Shown here: in pieces, positions 16,972-26,009 of the stretch | How the letters are laid out: every line of letters starts with the position of its first letter | Position numbering within the stretch: the first letter of the stretch is position 1 | Source: Rhodococcus opacus B4 | GTDB taxonomy: Bacteria > Actinomycetota > Actinomycetes > Mycobacteriales > Mycobacteriaceae | NCBI RefSeq assembly: GCF_000010805.1 | Contig: NC_012522.1 | Coordinates: 5,828,001 to 5,892,000, forward strand | DNA length: 64,000 nucleotides | Direction of reading: 5' to 3' | Made by a program: the position numbers and the translations under genes | The notes under the pieces: generated by a model | The model's database searches: none | What the model was told of the DNA's origin: nothing | Seen by the model: the letters and a program-made list of their open reading frames with translations, nothing else

Positions 16972-18093
16972 ATGTTGTTTCGAAATGAATTCGGCAATCG
17001 TGACGACGACCGCGCATCCGCGGACGGTGACCGCAAGGTGACCGTCGGGGTTGTGGCGGACTCCGGTTTTGCTTCGACGATCGCATCGGCGATAGAAGCA
17101 GCGCTGCCGCCGGTCATTGTCATCGGCGGACAGCGGGTAGGCCTCGAGACAGACCGTGCCGCAGTGACATTGCCGCCTACCGCTACCGGGTCAGCCCCGC
17201 TCGGTCAGTGGCTCGACTCGGTGCAATCGACCAATACCTACGACATCGTGCTCTGCATTTCGGAGGTGCCGCGACGCCGCGGATCCACGCCTGTGGTCGC
17301 CGAACTTCACGCCGGATCGACCGGCGCACTGTATGTTCCGTCGTTCGGAACGATCGCGGTTCGGCGTCGCGCGGTCGCGGCCGCGGTTGCCGTCGTCCAC
17401 TACTTGCTCGACACTGATACGGCCTCACGCCCACGTTTGCGGCGATCGCTGTCGAGATGGGCGCCGGGCCCTGACCCCCACGACCGTCGGGAACGAGTGT
17501 TGTTGACGCCCGGAATATTCGGCCGGCTGCGCCTGGTGGCGGGCATGATCCGGTGCAACCGGCCGTGGCGATTGGTCCCTACCCTGTCGGGCGCGTTGGC
17601 TGCCGCGAGCGCGGCCTCGGCCTTCGGTGTCTTTTACGCCAGTATCTGGCAGATGGCAGCCTCGATGACTCCGCTACGCCTGGTGTTGGTCGGTGTCGCC
17701 GCAGTTGCCGCAATCACTGTGTGGTTGATCTTCCCGCACGGTCTGTGGGAACACCGATCCTTCCGCTCCTCAACCACCGACCGGTGGATGTACAACGCTG
17801 CCACTCTCGGCACGGTCGTGACCGGAGTGCTGTGTATGTACGCCGTGCTGTTCGCTGTCGTCCTCGTTTCGGCCGCGGTCGTCATCTCACCGGACTTCCT
17901 CGCAGTCCAGCTCGGTCGCCCATCCTCGGTCGGCGACTATCTGTCGCTCGCGTGGCTTGCAGCTTCGCTCGGGACCGTAGCAGGAGCAGTAGGGTCGACC
18001 GTCTCCGATCGCGGCGAGATTCTCCAGGCAACCTACGGCCACCGCGAAATGCTGCGGAGACAGGCAGCCGACGCGACCGAGCGAGGGGAGTGA
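16972..18093 (+). CDS. membrane protein with cytoplasmic N-terminal domain
   Basis: A 373-residue protein from ATG 16972. The N-terminal ~200 residues are a soluble alpha/beta region ('VTVGVVADSGFASTIASAIEAALPPVIVIGGQRV'; repeated Val/Ile strands; 'YDIVLCISEVPRR'). The C-terminal half has four membrane helices ('LSGALAAASAASAFGVFYAS', 'LRLVLVGVAAVAAITVWLIF', 'LGTVVTGVLCMYAVLFAVVLV', 'LSLAWLAASLGTVAGAVGS') and a basic/acidic tail. The ribosome-binding site is weak, and the same frame is open upstream to 16675 with poor coding character. Function unknown. Confidence 0.65.
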   Translation: MLFRNEFGNRDDDRASADGDRKVTVGVVADSGFASTIASAIEAALPPVIVIGGQRVGLETDRAAVTLPPTATGSAPLGQWLDSVQSTNTYDIVLCISEVPRRRGSTPVVAELHAGSTGALYVPSFGTIAVRRRAVAAAVAVVHYLLDTDTASRPRLRRSLSRWAPGPDPHDRRERVLLTPGIFGRLRLVAGMIRCNRPWRLVPTLSGALAAASAASAFGVFYASIWQMAASMTPLRLVLVGVAAVAAITVWLIFPHGLWEHRSFRSSTTDRWMYNAATLGTVVTGVLCMYAVLFAVVLVSAAVVISPDFLAVQLGRPSSVGDYLSLAWLAASLGTVAGAVGSTVSDRGEILQATYGHREMLRRQAADATERGE

Positions 18094-18315
18094 TGCGGAC
18101 GATCGTGTGAAGGGTCCACGATGCAGGCTTACGACGCATGTGGGTAGCCGGACGACGCGCCGCGGGCAGCCGGAACACGCGCTCGTGTTGGCGGACGGCC
18201 GCCCGAGGACTCGCGGCATATTCGTGGCGTCGTCGGAGGCAAGTAGGCCGCTTCCTATTACGGGCGAACGTCTCAACCTGCAGTAACGTTGGTGAAGAGA
18301 TGGACGGAGAGGTGT

Positions 18316-19060
18316 TCACCTATTGCGAGCGCACATCCGGGCCTCGGTAACTCCACGAACTGACTGACCGGTGATCACACCTGAGAGGGGCTTCCAATCA
18401 CATCTGATTCCGCTTGCTGAGGGCAGTTCCGCAGAATTGGCGAACGGTGGTGATCGATGCTGATCGTTTTGGTGGGCGCAGAGCGTCTCGATGTTGCAGT
18501 CAAGGCGCACGATGCAGGGGCGCTGGACGAAGACATCCCGATCGATCTGCCATTGCTTGAGCGCGCCATAGAGCGCACAGGTAACGATCATCAGAGGCAT
18601 TGCATTGACCCACAGTGCGTCAGTTCCGGTGATGTCCTTGTAGTGCAAAACAATCAGGACGCCGGTGGCGATGAAACCGATGATAGCGAGAAGCGGCGCA
18701 TAGATGGTCGAGTATTTCGACCCGGTGAGCTTGCCTTGAGAGGTAGCGACAATAGTACTTGCCGAGGTGGAGTCCATTTTGGTGATCATGTTCAATGCGT
18801 TGTGGCCGGCAATCGCCGGAAGCAGGTCAGTCATCGGGCTCGCCCCGGTCAGGACGAATGGCAGCAGAAACGCAAGGGTGATGAGCACTTGGGCCATGAC
18901 CGCGACGTGCGGAGTCTTGTAGCGCGGATGCGTTCGGCTCAGTGCTGGGAACAAGATGCCTGATCGAGATGAGGAGTACATGTACCGAGTCGAGAGGTTG
19001 TGATATGCAATCGCTGCACCAATGATCGTGACTGCGATGATGAAGTTAATCGAGGTTCGC
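18316..19060 (-). pseudogene. APC-family amino acid permease fragment
   Basis: A minus-strand reading frame whose residues match the C-terminal third of APC permeases: 'TSINFIIAVTIIGAAIAYHNLSTRYMYS', 'GILFPALSRTHPRYKTPHVAVM', then helices 'VLITLAFLLPFVLTG' and 'IYAPLLAIIGFIATGVLIVLH'. The 5' two thirds is missing; the junction at ~19060 abuts an ISL3 transposase fragment. Beyond 'ALKQWQIDRDVFVQR' the 3' end runs into an unrelated tail to 18316. Both ends are lost, so it is non-functional. Confidence 0.78.
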
Positions 19061-19702
19061 GGGCCTGCGGCGGATCGGGATCGATGAGATCTCGTACAAG
19101 AAGGGCCACAAGTACTTGACGGTGGTCGTCGATCACGATTCGGGCCGGCTGGTGTGGGCGGCGGAGGGCCGCAGCGCCGATACCCTGCGTGGATTCTTCG
19201 ACCTGCTGGGTCCCGAACGCTGCGCGCAGATCACCCATGTCACCGCCGATGCGGCGCCCTGGATCGCGAAGGTCGTCACCGAACGCTGCCCAGGCGCGAT
19301 CCGGTGCGCGGATCCGTTTCATGTGGTGGCCTGGGCCACCGCCGCGGTCGACAGGGTCCGCAGAGGTTCCTGGAACCGTGCTCGTGCGAAAGTTGTGCCA
19401 CGCAAAACGTTCGGCACACGTGGTCGGCCACGGGACGGGGCCGGCCCGCTCCCGATCCGTACCGCGAGCGGGCCACCGTCGTCAAGAACAGCAGGTGGGC
19501 GCTGCTGAAGAACCCGCAGAACTTGACCGGCAAGCAGGCGGTGACGCTTCGGCTGATCGAACTCGAGGACCCCGTCCTGCACCGCGCATACCTGCTCAAA
19601 GAATCTTTGCGGTTGGTGTTCGGAGATGCGGCACGAGGACGCGATCATCGAGTTGGACCGGTGGATCGGCTGGGCCCGCCGATCCCGGATGAATTGCAGT
19701 GA
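19061..19702 (+). pseudogene. ISL3-family transposase remnant
   Basis: Starts inside the DDE domain ('RRIGIDEISYKKGHKYLTVVVDHDSG', D at the catalytic position), continues 'THVTADAAPWIAKVVTERCPGA' and 'DPFHVVAWATAAVDRVRR', then shifts frame near 19385-19440 and again near 19620, where 'HEDAIIELDRWIGWARRSR' resumes in another frame. The N-terminal zinc-finger/HTH half and both inverted repeats are absent. It separates the permease fragment from folE; its last codons overlap the folE start (CAGTGAGTG). Confidence 0.85.
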
Positions 19703-20310
19703 GTGATCCCAATCCTGAACCCGTTGCGTTGGCGACGGGCCACATGTTCGACCAGCCCCGCGCCGAGGCAGCGGTCCGCGAACTGTTGCTCGCCATCGGA
19801 GAGGACCCCGACCGCCCCGGACTGATCGACACGCCGGCCCGAGTCGCACGCTCATACCGCGAGGTGTTTGCCGGCCTTTACACCGACCCGGCCGAAGTCC
19901 TGGGCACGACCTTCGACGAGGGCCATCGCGAACTCGTCCTCGTGCGGGATATCCCGTTGTACTCCACGTGTGAGCACCATCTGGTGTCGTTCCACGGAGT
20001 CGCGCACGTCGGCTACATCCCGGGCTCTACCGGAAAGGTCACCGGACTGTCGAAAATCGCCCGCGTTGTCGACCTCTACGCGAAGCGCCCTCAGGTGCAA
20101 GAACGACTCACCAGCCAGGTCGCCGACGCCGTCATGCGCAAACTCAACCCGCGAGGCGCCATTGTCGTGATCGAGGCCGAGCACCTGTGCATGGCGATGC
20201 GCGGTATCCGCAAACCGGGGGCGAGTACGACCACGTCGGCAGTGCGGGGAACGCTGCAGTCCAGTGCCGCGTCGCGATCGGAGGCACTCGCCCTGATCCT
20301 ACGCAATTGA
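19699..20310 (+). CDS. folE: GTP cyclohydrolase I FolE
   Basis: A 203-residue enzyme converting GTP to dihydroneopterin triphosphate, the first step of folate/tetrahydropterin synthesis. It has the zinc/active-site motifs 'STCEHHLVSFHG' (~94) and 'EHLCMAMRG' (~165), 'GYIPGSTGKVTGLSKIAR' (~115), and is the usual length. GTG 19699 is the start (MSDPNPEPVALATGHMFDQP). It stands alone, with no other folate gene nearby and IS debris immediately upstream, so it is probably an extra copy carried with the island. Its promoter may lie in the IS remnant. Confidence 0.95.
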   Translation: MSDPNPEPVALATGHMFDQPRAEAAVRELLLAIGEDPDRPGLIDTPARVARSYREVFAGLYTDPAEVLGTTFDEGHRELVLVRDIPLYSTCEHHLVSFHGVAHVGYIPGSTGKVTGLSKIARVVDLYAKRPQVQERLTSQVADAVMRKLNPRGAIVVIEAEHLCMAMRGIRKPGASTTTSAVRGTLQSSAASRSEALALILRN

Positions 20311-20519
20311 TCGAGACCCGTCGCAGCGGTGTGCCGTCTTATCGACGGCGAACACACCCACCGTCGATCATTGCGGGTCATCACGAATGGCAGGTAGAAC
20401 CCTCGACGACACCGGCGGAATCAGTCGTTCCGAAACGTCGAGGCCGCCGTCCGTACCAGGTCGAGCTTCGCTGTCTGAATATCCGTTGTTAGGTCCGAGG
20501 GTGGCCACTGCGGTGGAAA

Positions 20520-20954
20520 ATGGCGACGGTGGTGGCTGTTCCGCTGATGGTAGCGGTCAGTCTCGGAGCAATCCGTGTGCACGAGAGCTTGAGTGCAGCC
20601 GCCGGTTTCGCGACAATCGCGGACCGGTTAACGATTATCCCGCTGTTGGTCGAACTGGACGCTGATGCTGCCGTCGTGACGGGCACACTCGCGCAACGCT
20701 CAATCACGCCGGAGTTGATCGACAAGCTGGACCGAGCTCGCGGCGTATGCGCTACAAACAAGCGGCTCCCCGATGTGGTGAAGCACCGGTCGCTGCGTAC
20801 GACCACGACGATGCTCTCAACTGCGCGAAGCAGTGGCCAGACAACTTCGTCGTGTCCGACACTCCCGGCCCGCTGCAGCCAGACGAGACCGGCTACGCGT
20901 AACGCGTCGCCCCTCAGATCCACGACTCCTCGAGGTGACACACCATGGTGCTAG
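20520..20954 (+). pseudogene. possible N-terminal fragment of a NIT-domain sensor kinase
   Basis: The first ~75 residues have an N-terminal membrane helix ('VVAVPLMVAVSLGAI') followed by an extracytoplasmic segment ('AAAGFATIADRLTIIPLLVELDADAAVVTG') like the start of actinobacterial histidine kinases with a nitrate/nitrite-sensing domain. After ~residue 90 the frame becomes Ser/Thr/Arg-rich and non-domain-like, and no kinase domain follows before the GntR gene, which it overlaps by 10 bp. It is best read as a truncated remnant; the family call is tentative. Confidence 0.4.
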
Positions 20955-21634
20955 CTACGAGCCGGGGCAACGACAGCCCGGATTCGGGTGCCAACCGGAC
21001 ATCGCAGGCTTACCACGATCTGCGCGCTTTGATCCTCTCCGGTCACTACGAACCGGACTCACGCCTCACTGAATCGGAGCTCACCACGCAGCTCCAGATC
21101 TCGCGCGGGACGATCCGTTCGGTGCTCGCGCGCCTCGCGCAGGAGGGATACGTCACCGCCGAGGCGAACCGCAGCGCTCGCACCCCCTCGTTCTCGGTGG
21201 ACGAGGCGGTCGAGATACTGGAGACCCGCGCGGTGCTGGAGGCAGCGCTGGCGGCGAAGGCCGCCGAACGCGCCACCGATACGGACATCGCCGCGATGAC
21301 CGAAACCTGTAAGCGCATGTGGGACTGGCAGGAGGTACCGGGTGGGCGCGAGGAGTACGCGAATCTCAACCGCAAGTTCCATGAACAGGTCAAGCGGGCG
21401 GCGCGGCAAACGACGCTCACCAGGTTCGTCGACAGCCTGCTGTACCCGCTCGTCATGCAGCAATACCAGGAGGCGGACCGCGAGCAGCCGCGGACCGACT
21501 CCGTCAAAGAGCACGAGGCCATCCTCGCCGCGATCGTCACTCACAACCCGGAGGCGGCCGCGGCGGCGATGCGACATCACCTGTCGGCGGCCCGGCGGAC
21601 ACTACCGCTGAAGTTCACCTCTCCGGCCGACTGA
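20945..21634 (+). CDS. FadR-subfamily GntR transcriptional regulator
   Basis: A 229-residue regulator: winged helix at ~20-85 ('LTESELTTQLQISRGTIRSVLARLAQEGYV') and FCD helical domain with metal-type acidic/His positions ('NRKFHEQVKRAAR', 'KEHEAILAAIVTHNPEAAAAAMRHHL'). It starts at ATG 20945. The target is unclear, since the neighbours are a sensor fragment and a divergently decayed XRE-like gene; its original partner operon may have been lost. Confidence 0.88.
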   Translation: MVLATSRGNDSPDSGANRTSQAYHDLRALILSGHYEPDSRLTESELTTQLQISRGTIRSVLARLAQEGYVTAEANRSARTPSFSVDEAVEILETRAVLEAALAAKAAERATDTDIAAMTETCKRMWDWQEVPGGREEYANLNRKFHEQVKRAARQTTLTRFVDSLLYPLVMQQYQEADREQPRTDSVKEHEAILAAIVTHNPEAAAAAMRHHLSAARRTLPLKFTSPAD

Positions 21635-21978
21635 ACGAGTCTATAGGCCGGCCTCGTTCCGGACCACAACGACACATAGCGACGCGCAAGGACGTTCAGC
21701 GAGGAATTGTGCAGCTTGGCTCCGAAGGCATTGTCGCGTATGCCGATTCGTCGTGCGGCGTCGAGGGCGACCTGGAGTCGGTTGAGGATGGTGTGGTCTG
21801 GCAGTGTGCTGGTGCCGTCCACCCATCCGTGGACGGTGGAAGTGTCGGGTGCTTCGGCAAGGTATGCAACGAGTTTCGTTCCGAGGAGTGATCTCAGTTC
21901 GGTGATGAGGGTGCGCGCTGTCGACTCGGCCCACCACGACACTCGGCCACTGCTGACCCCCATCGACCGGTGGGGCAC
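21577..21978 (-). CDS. XRE-like DNA-binding protein, possibly with altered C-terminus
   Basis: A 133-residue frame. The middle ('RTLITELRSLLGTKLVAYLAEAPDTSTVHGWVDG', then 'ILNRLQVALDAARRI') resembles rhodococcal plasmid-type XRE/Cro proteins. The usual C-terminal segment is replaced by a Ser/Arg-rich tail that runs antisense into the end of the GntR gene (overlap 21577-21634), suggesting loss of the original stop. A displaced frame overlaps it. It may be a pseudogene. Confidence 0.45.
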   Translation of the reverse strand: MPHRSMGVSSGRVSWWAESTARTLITELRSLLGTKLVAYLAEAPDTSTVHGWVDGTSTLPDHTILNRLQVALDAARRIGIRDNAFGAKLHNSSLNVLARRYVSLWSGTRPAYRLVQSAGEVNFSGSVRRAADR

Positions 21979-22434
21979 ACGCCCCTTTACCGACCGCGTT
22001 GTCCGCGCAGTCCCTTGCGATCATCGCCCATGCCCACCTGACCGGGCAGGCTCCCGCTCATCCGCGGCCTCGGCACGATGACGTCCCGAAGCCGCGCAGA
22101 CCCGCAGTGCGGCGGGGCTGAAAACCTTCGATATCGAGCTGGACCAGGGCTACAACGACCGCAGCATTCAGGCGCGCCGGGACGCCCACACAGACCTCGA
22201 AGGCGTCGCAGACATCCCCGAGAGGATCGAGAACGAGGCAGACAAACTCCTTGCCGACCTTCGCCATTCTCGAAGTTCCCGAACTCGAGAAATGACAGGC
22301 CGCAGAAAGGACCGAAGATGACAATCAGTCAAGACGACGACCGGAGGCCAGACAGGGTGACGAGGGAGCGGGTGTTGGTCGGGTCGGGGTTGTTGTCATC
22401 GAAGTCCGCTGTCCGCGGATGCCCAGTGCATCGA
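21979..22434. other. region with an unassigned coding-like remnant
   Basis: On the plus strand, about 22110-22310 reads as an acidic helical stretch ('GLKTFDIELDQGYNDRSIQ', 'IENEADKLLADLRHSR') with gene-like codon use but no start codon or recognised domain; it looks like the end of a lost gene. A second stretch from 22318 overlaps the MarR gene antisense. I call no gene. Confidence 0.35.
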
Positions 22435-23016
22435 TCAATGCGCTTCAGTACCGGTCAGTCCGGCACGGCAAGAGTGGAGGTATTCACGAAGGGTTCCACG
22501 CTTGCGGAGGGTGAGCTGACTGACCATCTGTTCCTCGAGTGCGGAGACTTCCGCGTTATAGCAATCGAGCAGTTCCACTCCGGTCGCGGTGACACTCGTC
22601 GGCATCTGCCGGCGGTTGTGCGGGTCGACCCGCCGACTGACCAGACCGCGGCTCTCGAGCGCGATGATCATCTCTCCCATAGTTTGAGCTGTGACAAAGG
22701 AAGTGCGCGCCAGCTCGGCGGACGAGAGGCCATCGCAGCGACGCAAGACCGTCAGGGCGGTGTGCTGGAGCGCTGTGATGCCTGCGGGGCGCAGGATCGT
22801 GTCCATCCGTGACCGTATCGCCAGCTCCAACTGTTTGATCGCGTACAGGAGATTCGGACCGAGGTCCTGTCCGTCACCGCTGCCGGGTTCCGAATTTGAC
22901 TGATGCTTGACCGGTTGTGTCTCTTCCGCGTCCACTGAACGCCCTTCGAGCCCGTCGCGTGCGAACCCAGGGTTGTTGCGGCGGTTCAACCGCGACGAGT
23001 GGTGACCTGTCCCCAT
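22435..23016 (-). CDS. MarR-family transcriptional regulator
   Basis: A 193-residue protein with a ~50-residue hydrophilic N-terminal extension, then a MarR winged helix: 'GITALQHTALTVLRRCDGLSSAELARTSFVTAQTMGEMIIALESRGLVSRRVDPHNRRQ' across ~85-143 (dimer helices either side). The start is ATG 23016; an in-frame GTG 27 codons later is an alternative. It is the last gene on the minus strand after the thc unit and the small DUF3263-like gene, and may control them or a lost operon. Confidence 0.88.
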   Translation of the reverse strand: MGTGHHSSRLNRRNNPGFARDGLEGRSVDAEETQPVKHQSNSEPGSGDGQDLGPNLLYAIKQLELAIRSRMDTILRPAGITALQHTALTVLRRCDGLSSAELARTSFVTAQTMGEMIIALESRGLVSRRVDPHNRRQMPTSVTATGVELLDCYNAEVSALEEQMVSQLTLRKRGTLREYLHSCRAGLTGTEAH

Positions 23017-23026
23017 CTCCCCACTC

Positions 23027-23253
23027 CTACATGGAGACAGGACTAACCGAGTAGCGTGCCGCGTTCTCCTGGATCAGATGTCGCTCGGCGAGCGGCATGT
23101 TCCGTATCGCGATGGTGCGCAGGAGTCGGGTTATCCTCGCGTAGAACATTGCTGGGCTTATGCCGAACTCGACGAGGATGTCACCCGGCCGCGCACCTCC
23201 GTAGGGTGCCCAGATTCGGGCGAGTTCGAGCATGGCTCGCTCTTCTGCGTTCA
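23027..23253 (-). CDS. small DUF3263-like protein (copy 1 of 3)
   Basis: A 75-residue protein (begins MNAEERAMLELARIW). The pattern 'hhELAxxWxPYGGxxPxDIhxxFGhxxxxFxxRhxxLL' is shared with the genes at 32796 and 37456 and recalls DUF3263-type small helix-turn-helix-like proteins. It lies 108 bp downstream of the MBL hydrolase on the same strand, so it may be the last gene of the thcB-thcC-thcD unit. A purine-rich GAGAAAAGG precedes the ATG. Probable DNA- or protein-binding role; the molecular function is not known. Confidence 0.7.
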
Positions 23254-23361
23254 TAACCTTTTCTCCTGCTCGAGAGGGTGGATGGTGTGTCGCACCTGGC
23301 GGCACCCGCTGACGGAAAGGTTCCCGTGCAGGCCGGGTGCACGCACGGAAATCCGGGTTGC

Positions 23362-23994
23362 TCACTGCCCTCGCGCGATCCATTCGGCGAGGTGCGGGGC
23401 CTCGGTGCCGATCGTGGTTCCGTCACCGTGACCGGTGTGGACGAGCGTTTCCTCGGGAAGGGCGAACAGCCGGTCGCGGATCGACCCGATGATGGTCGGG
23501 AAATCCGAGTACGAGCGGCCGGTGGCGCCGGGGCCACCCGAGAAGAGGGTATCTCCGGAGAACAGTGCCCCGGCCTCGGGGAGGTAGAGGCACACCGAGC
23601 CCGGCGAGTGACCCGGGGTGGAGATCACCTGGATCTCGGTGCCGGCGATCGCGATCCGCTGCCCGTCCTCGAGGTTCCAGTACTTGTCGTCCGGGTGACT
23701 CATCTTCCACAGCACGTCGTCGCCGGGGTGCAGCAGCACCGGCGCGTGCAACCGTTCGGCGAGTTCGGGGGCGACGGTGACGTGGTCGTTGTGGCCGTGC
23801 GTGCAGATCACCGCGTTGACGTGGCGGTCTCCGACCGCGTCGATGATCGGCTGCGCGGCGTGGGCGGCGTCGACGATCACGACGTCGGTGTCGTCACCGA
23901 TCAGCCAGATGTTGTTGTCGACGTTCCATTCGCCGCCGTCGAGGGCGAAGGTTCCCTCGGTGACGACCCGCTCGATCCGAAACCTTCCGCTCAT
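23362..23994 (-). CDS. MBL-fold metallo-hydrolase, Rv2260-like
   Basis: A 210-residue metallo-beta-lactamase-fold protein with the metal motif 'THGHNDHVTV' (~81), 'STPGHSPGSVCLY' (~127), 'SGDTLF' and 'VHTGHGDGT'. It closely resembles the mycobacterial MBL protein that sits beside the mycothiol-dependent formaldehyde dehydrogenase MscR (Rv2259/Rv2260). Here it overlaps thcD by ATGA (start 23994, thcD stop 23991-23993), so it is translationally coupled to the P450 system. A role in detoxifying aldehyde or a mycothiol adduct released by O- or N-dealkylation is inferred. No MscR is present in the window. Confidence 0.9.
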   Translation of the reverse strand: MSGRFRIERVVTEGTFALDGGEWNVDNNIWLIGDDTDVVIVDAAHAAQPIIDAVGDRHVNAVICTHGHNDHVTVAPELAERLHAPVLLHPGDDVLWKMSHPDDKYWNLEDGQRIAIAGTEIQVISTPGHSPGSVCLYLPEAGALFSGDTLFSGGPGATGRSYSDFPTIIGSIRDRLFALPEETLVHTGHGDGTTIGTEAPHLAEWIARGQ

Positions 23995-25271
23995 GACGCC
24001 ACCACCTGACGCTCGCCGACTTCGGCCGAAGCAACCTCGTCCTTGTGCCGGGCGATCGCCGGTTTGAGATCGAATTCCGTGTCGGCCGCCTGTTCCGGGG
24101 TGAGCGGCATACCGCTGGCAAGGATCTTTCGTGCAGCCATATGGTCGCGGGGCTTGTTGACCGACTCGACTCCGAGCAACCGGGTGCCGACGAAGCAGAA
24201 AATGGAGAACGCCCCGCTGTCGACGGAACCACGAACCACGTGGGTGTCCGCGCCCGCGGTCAGCCCAGCCATCTGCAGTTTCGATTCGTACTGTTCGGAC
24301 CAGAACCACGGCACACTCAGGTAGTTGGTGCTGGTGCCGGTGAGTTGAGCGGCGAGGCAGCGGGCCTGATCGACCGCATTCTGCACGGATTCGAGTCGCA
24401 CCAAACTGGCTGTTCCCGGGATCGGGTAGGCGGCGCAATCACCGATCGCCGAGATGTTCTCGTCGGGTGTGCGAAGGTACTCGTCGACGACGATGCCGTT
24501 GTCGACGGGCAGGCCCGCCAGGGCGGCGAGTTCGATGTTGGGTACGACACCGATACCCACGACGACGGCGTCGGCGCGTATGACGTCGCCGGACGCGGTG
24601 GTGACCCCCGCTGCTCGGCCGTCGGTTTCGATGACCGTCTTCACGCCGGTCGACAGCCGCATGTGCACACCGTTGGCGGTGTGGGCGCTCGTGAAGTAGT
24701 CGGACATCGCCGAGGACAGTGCGCGGGCCATCGGCCGATCCATCGCCTCGACGACGGTGACCTCGAGCCCCTTCTTGCGGGCCGCTGCGGCGACCTCGAG
24801 ACCGATGAAGCCGGCCCCGATCACGACCAGGGACGAGCACGAGGCCATGCTCGAGGTGAGGGATTCTGCTTCGCCGGCGGTACGCAGGTAGTGCACACCG
24901 GGAAGGGCGGCACCGGGGACCGGCAGGAGCCGGTTGCGGGCACCGGTCGCCAGGATCAAATGGTCGTACTCGATGACGGTGGCATCGATCAGCTCCACCA
25001 GTTGTGCATCCCGATCGATGCGGACGACGGGCTTGCCGCACGCGAGCGTGATCCGGTGGTCGTCGAAGTATTGGGCCGGACGCAGCGCAAGGGATTCCCG
25101 GTCCGGATCACAGTGCAGGTATGCCTTCGACAACGGTGGCCGCTGGTAGGGCACACCCGGCTCGTCACCGACCAGGGTGATCGATCCCGCAAATCCGTGA
25201 CTGCGCAGACTGACGGCGGCCTCGAATCCGGCCTGTCCGGAACCGATGATGACGATGCGGTCGACACTCAT
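23991..25271 (-). CDS. thcD: rhodocoxin reductase ThcD
   Basis: A 426-residue FAD/NADH ferredoxin reductase of the putidaredoxin-reductase type that passes electrons to ThcC. It has the FAD motif 'IVIIGSGQAGFEAAVSL' (5-21), 'PYQRPPLSKAYL', the NAD motif 'LVVIGAGFIGLEVAAAA' (~148) and 'ISAIGDCAAYP'. The sequence matches, from memory, rhodocoxin reductase of Rhodococcus NI86/21 nearly throughout, including the ending 'GERQVVAS'. The start ATG 25271 overlaps the thcC stop (ATGA), and its own stop overlaps the MBL gene. Confidence 0.93.
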   Translation of the reverse strand: MSVDRIVIIGSGQAGFEAAVSLRSHGFAGSITLVGDEPGVPYQRPPLSKAYLHCDPDRESLALRPAQYFDDHRITLACGKPVVRIDRDAQLVELIDATVIEYDHLILATGARNRLLPVPGAALPGVHYLRTAGEAESLTSSMASCSSLVVIGAGFIGLEVAAAARKKGLEVTVVEAMDRPMARALSSAMSDYFTSAHTANGVHMRLSTGVKTVIETDGRAAGVTTASGDVIRADAVVVGIGVVPNIELAALAGLPVDNGIVVDEYLRTPDENISAIGDCAAYPIPGTASLVRLESVQNAVDQARCLAAQLTGTSTNYLSVPWFWSEQYESKLQMAGLTAGADTHVVRGSVDSGAFSIFCFVGTRLLGVESVNKPRDHMAARKILASGMPLTPEQAADTEFDLKPAIARHKDEVASAEVGERQVVAS

Positions 25272-25591
25272 ACCTGCTCCTCCGGAAGCCGGACGATCAA
25301 GCCGTCGACGTCGTCGGAGACCACGAGCTGGCAGGACAGACGACTTGCCTCGGTGCGGGGGCTGACGGTGTCGTCGAGCATTTCGTCTTCTTCCTCGGAG
25401 ATCGAGGGAAACTTGTCCGCCCAGGGGCTTTCCACGTAGACGTGACACGTCGCGCACATGGCCTGGCCGCCGCATTCGGCGACGATGCCGTCGATTCCGG
25501 CGCCGATGGCGGCCTGCATGACCCTTTTGCCGGTAGGAACCTCGACCTCATGCTTGGTTCCATCAGGGTGAACGTAGGTGACGGTAGGCAC
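25268..25591 (-). CDS. thcC: rhodocoxin, [2Fe-2S] ferredoxin ThcC
   Basis: A 107-residue putidaredoxin/adrenodoxin-type ferredoxin delivering electrons to the P450. Cluster cysteines are in 'ECGGQAMCATC' (~40-50: C-x5-C-x2-C) and the fourth in 'RLSCQLV' (~87). Length and sequence match the rhodocoxin family. It overlaps thcD by ATGA and lies 82 bp downstream of the EthD-like gene in the thcB unit. Confidence 0.93.
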   Translation of the reverse strand: MPTVTYVHPDGTKHEVEVPTGKRVMQAAIGAGIDGIVAECGGQAMCATCHVYVESPWADKFPSISEEEDEMLDDTVSPRTEASRLSCQLVVSDDVDGLIVRLPEEQV

Positions 25592-25673
25592 GTCTATCTC
25601 TCTTTCACGGATAGTGCAGTAATGACGAACTCAGGTGGGGTGCCGGCAGTCGCGCCGGCACCCCACCGCCGAC

Positions 25674-25985
25674 TCACGGCAGAACGGTCTCTTCGTCGCT
25701 GAACAGCATCGTCACTCCGCCGGAGGCGAAGTTCGCGACGTCGGCGGCGGCATTCTGACCCTCAGTGGAGGCGAATGCTTGCCCGGCCTCTTCCTTGCTC
25801 TCGAAGTACAGCTGCGCGAGCGCATACGCCGAGGGGGGATTGCCGTCGAGAGATTCACACTTGCCTGCGGCGAACCGCTTGACGCTCGGGATCTGCTGCA
25901 CCAGAGGCAAATGCTTGGAGCTGTAGTGCTCGTCGAAGGCGGCCGGGTCGGCGGGCTGGTTGTAGACGATGGTGACGCGGTACAT
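25674..25985 (-). CDS. EthD-domain protein
   Basis: A 103-residue ferredoxin-like-fold (dimeric alpha-beta barrel) protein: 'YRVTIVYNQPADPAAFDEHYSSKHLPL' at the N-terminus with the conserved His, and 'LYFESKEEAGQAFASTEGQ' in the middle. It is the same length as EthD of the ethRABCD ether-cleaving P450 cluster of Rhodococcus ruber, where it is needed for activity although its chemistry is unclear. It sits between thcB (24 bp) and thcC. I do not recall it as part of the originally described thc cluster, so this unit combines features of both systems. Confidence 0.88.
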   Translation of the reverse strand: MYRVTIVYNQPADPAAFDEHYSSKHLPLVQQIPSVKRFAAGKCESLDGNPPSAYALAQLYFESKEEAGQAFASTEGQNAAADVANFASGGVTMLFSDEETVLP

Positions 25986-26009
25986 GGTGTCCTCGTTTCG
26001 TTGGGTCGG

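Noticed and set aside
24045..25439. A 464-residue plus-strand frame
   Set aside because: Antisense to thcD and thcC, which are recognised with high confidence.
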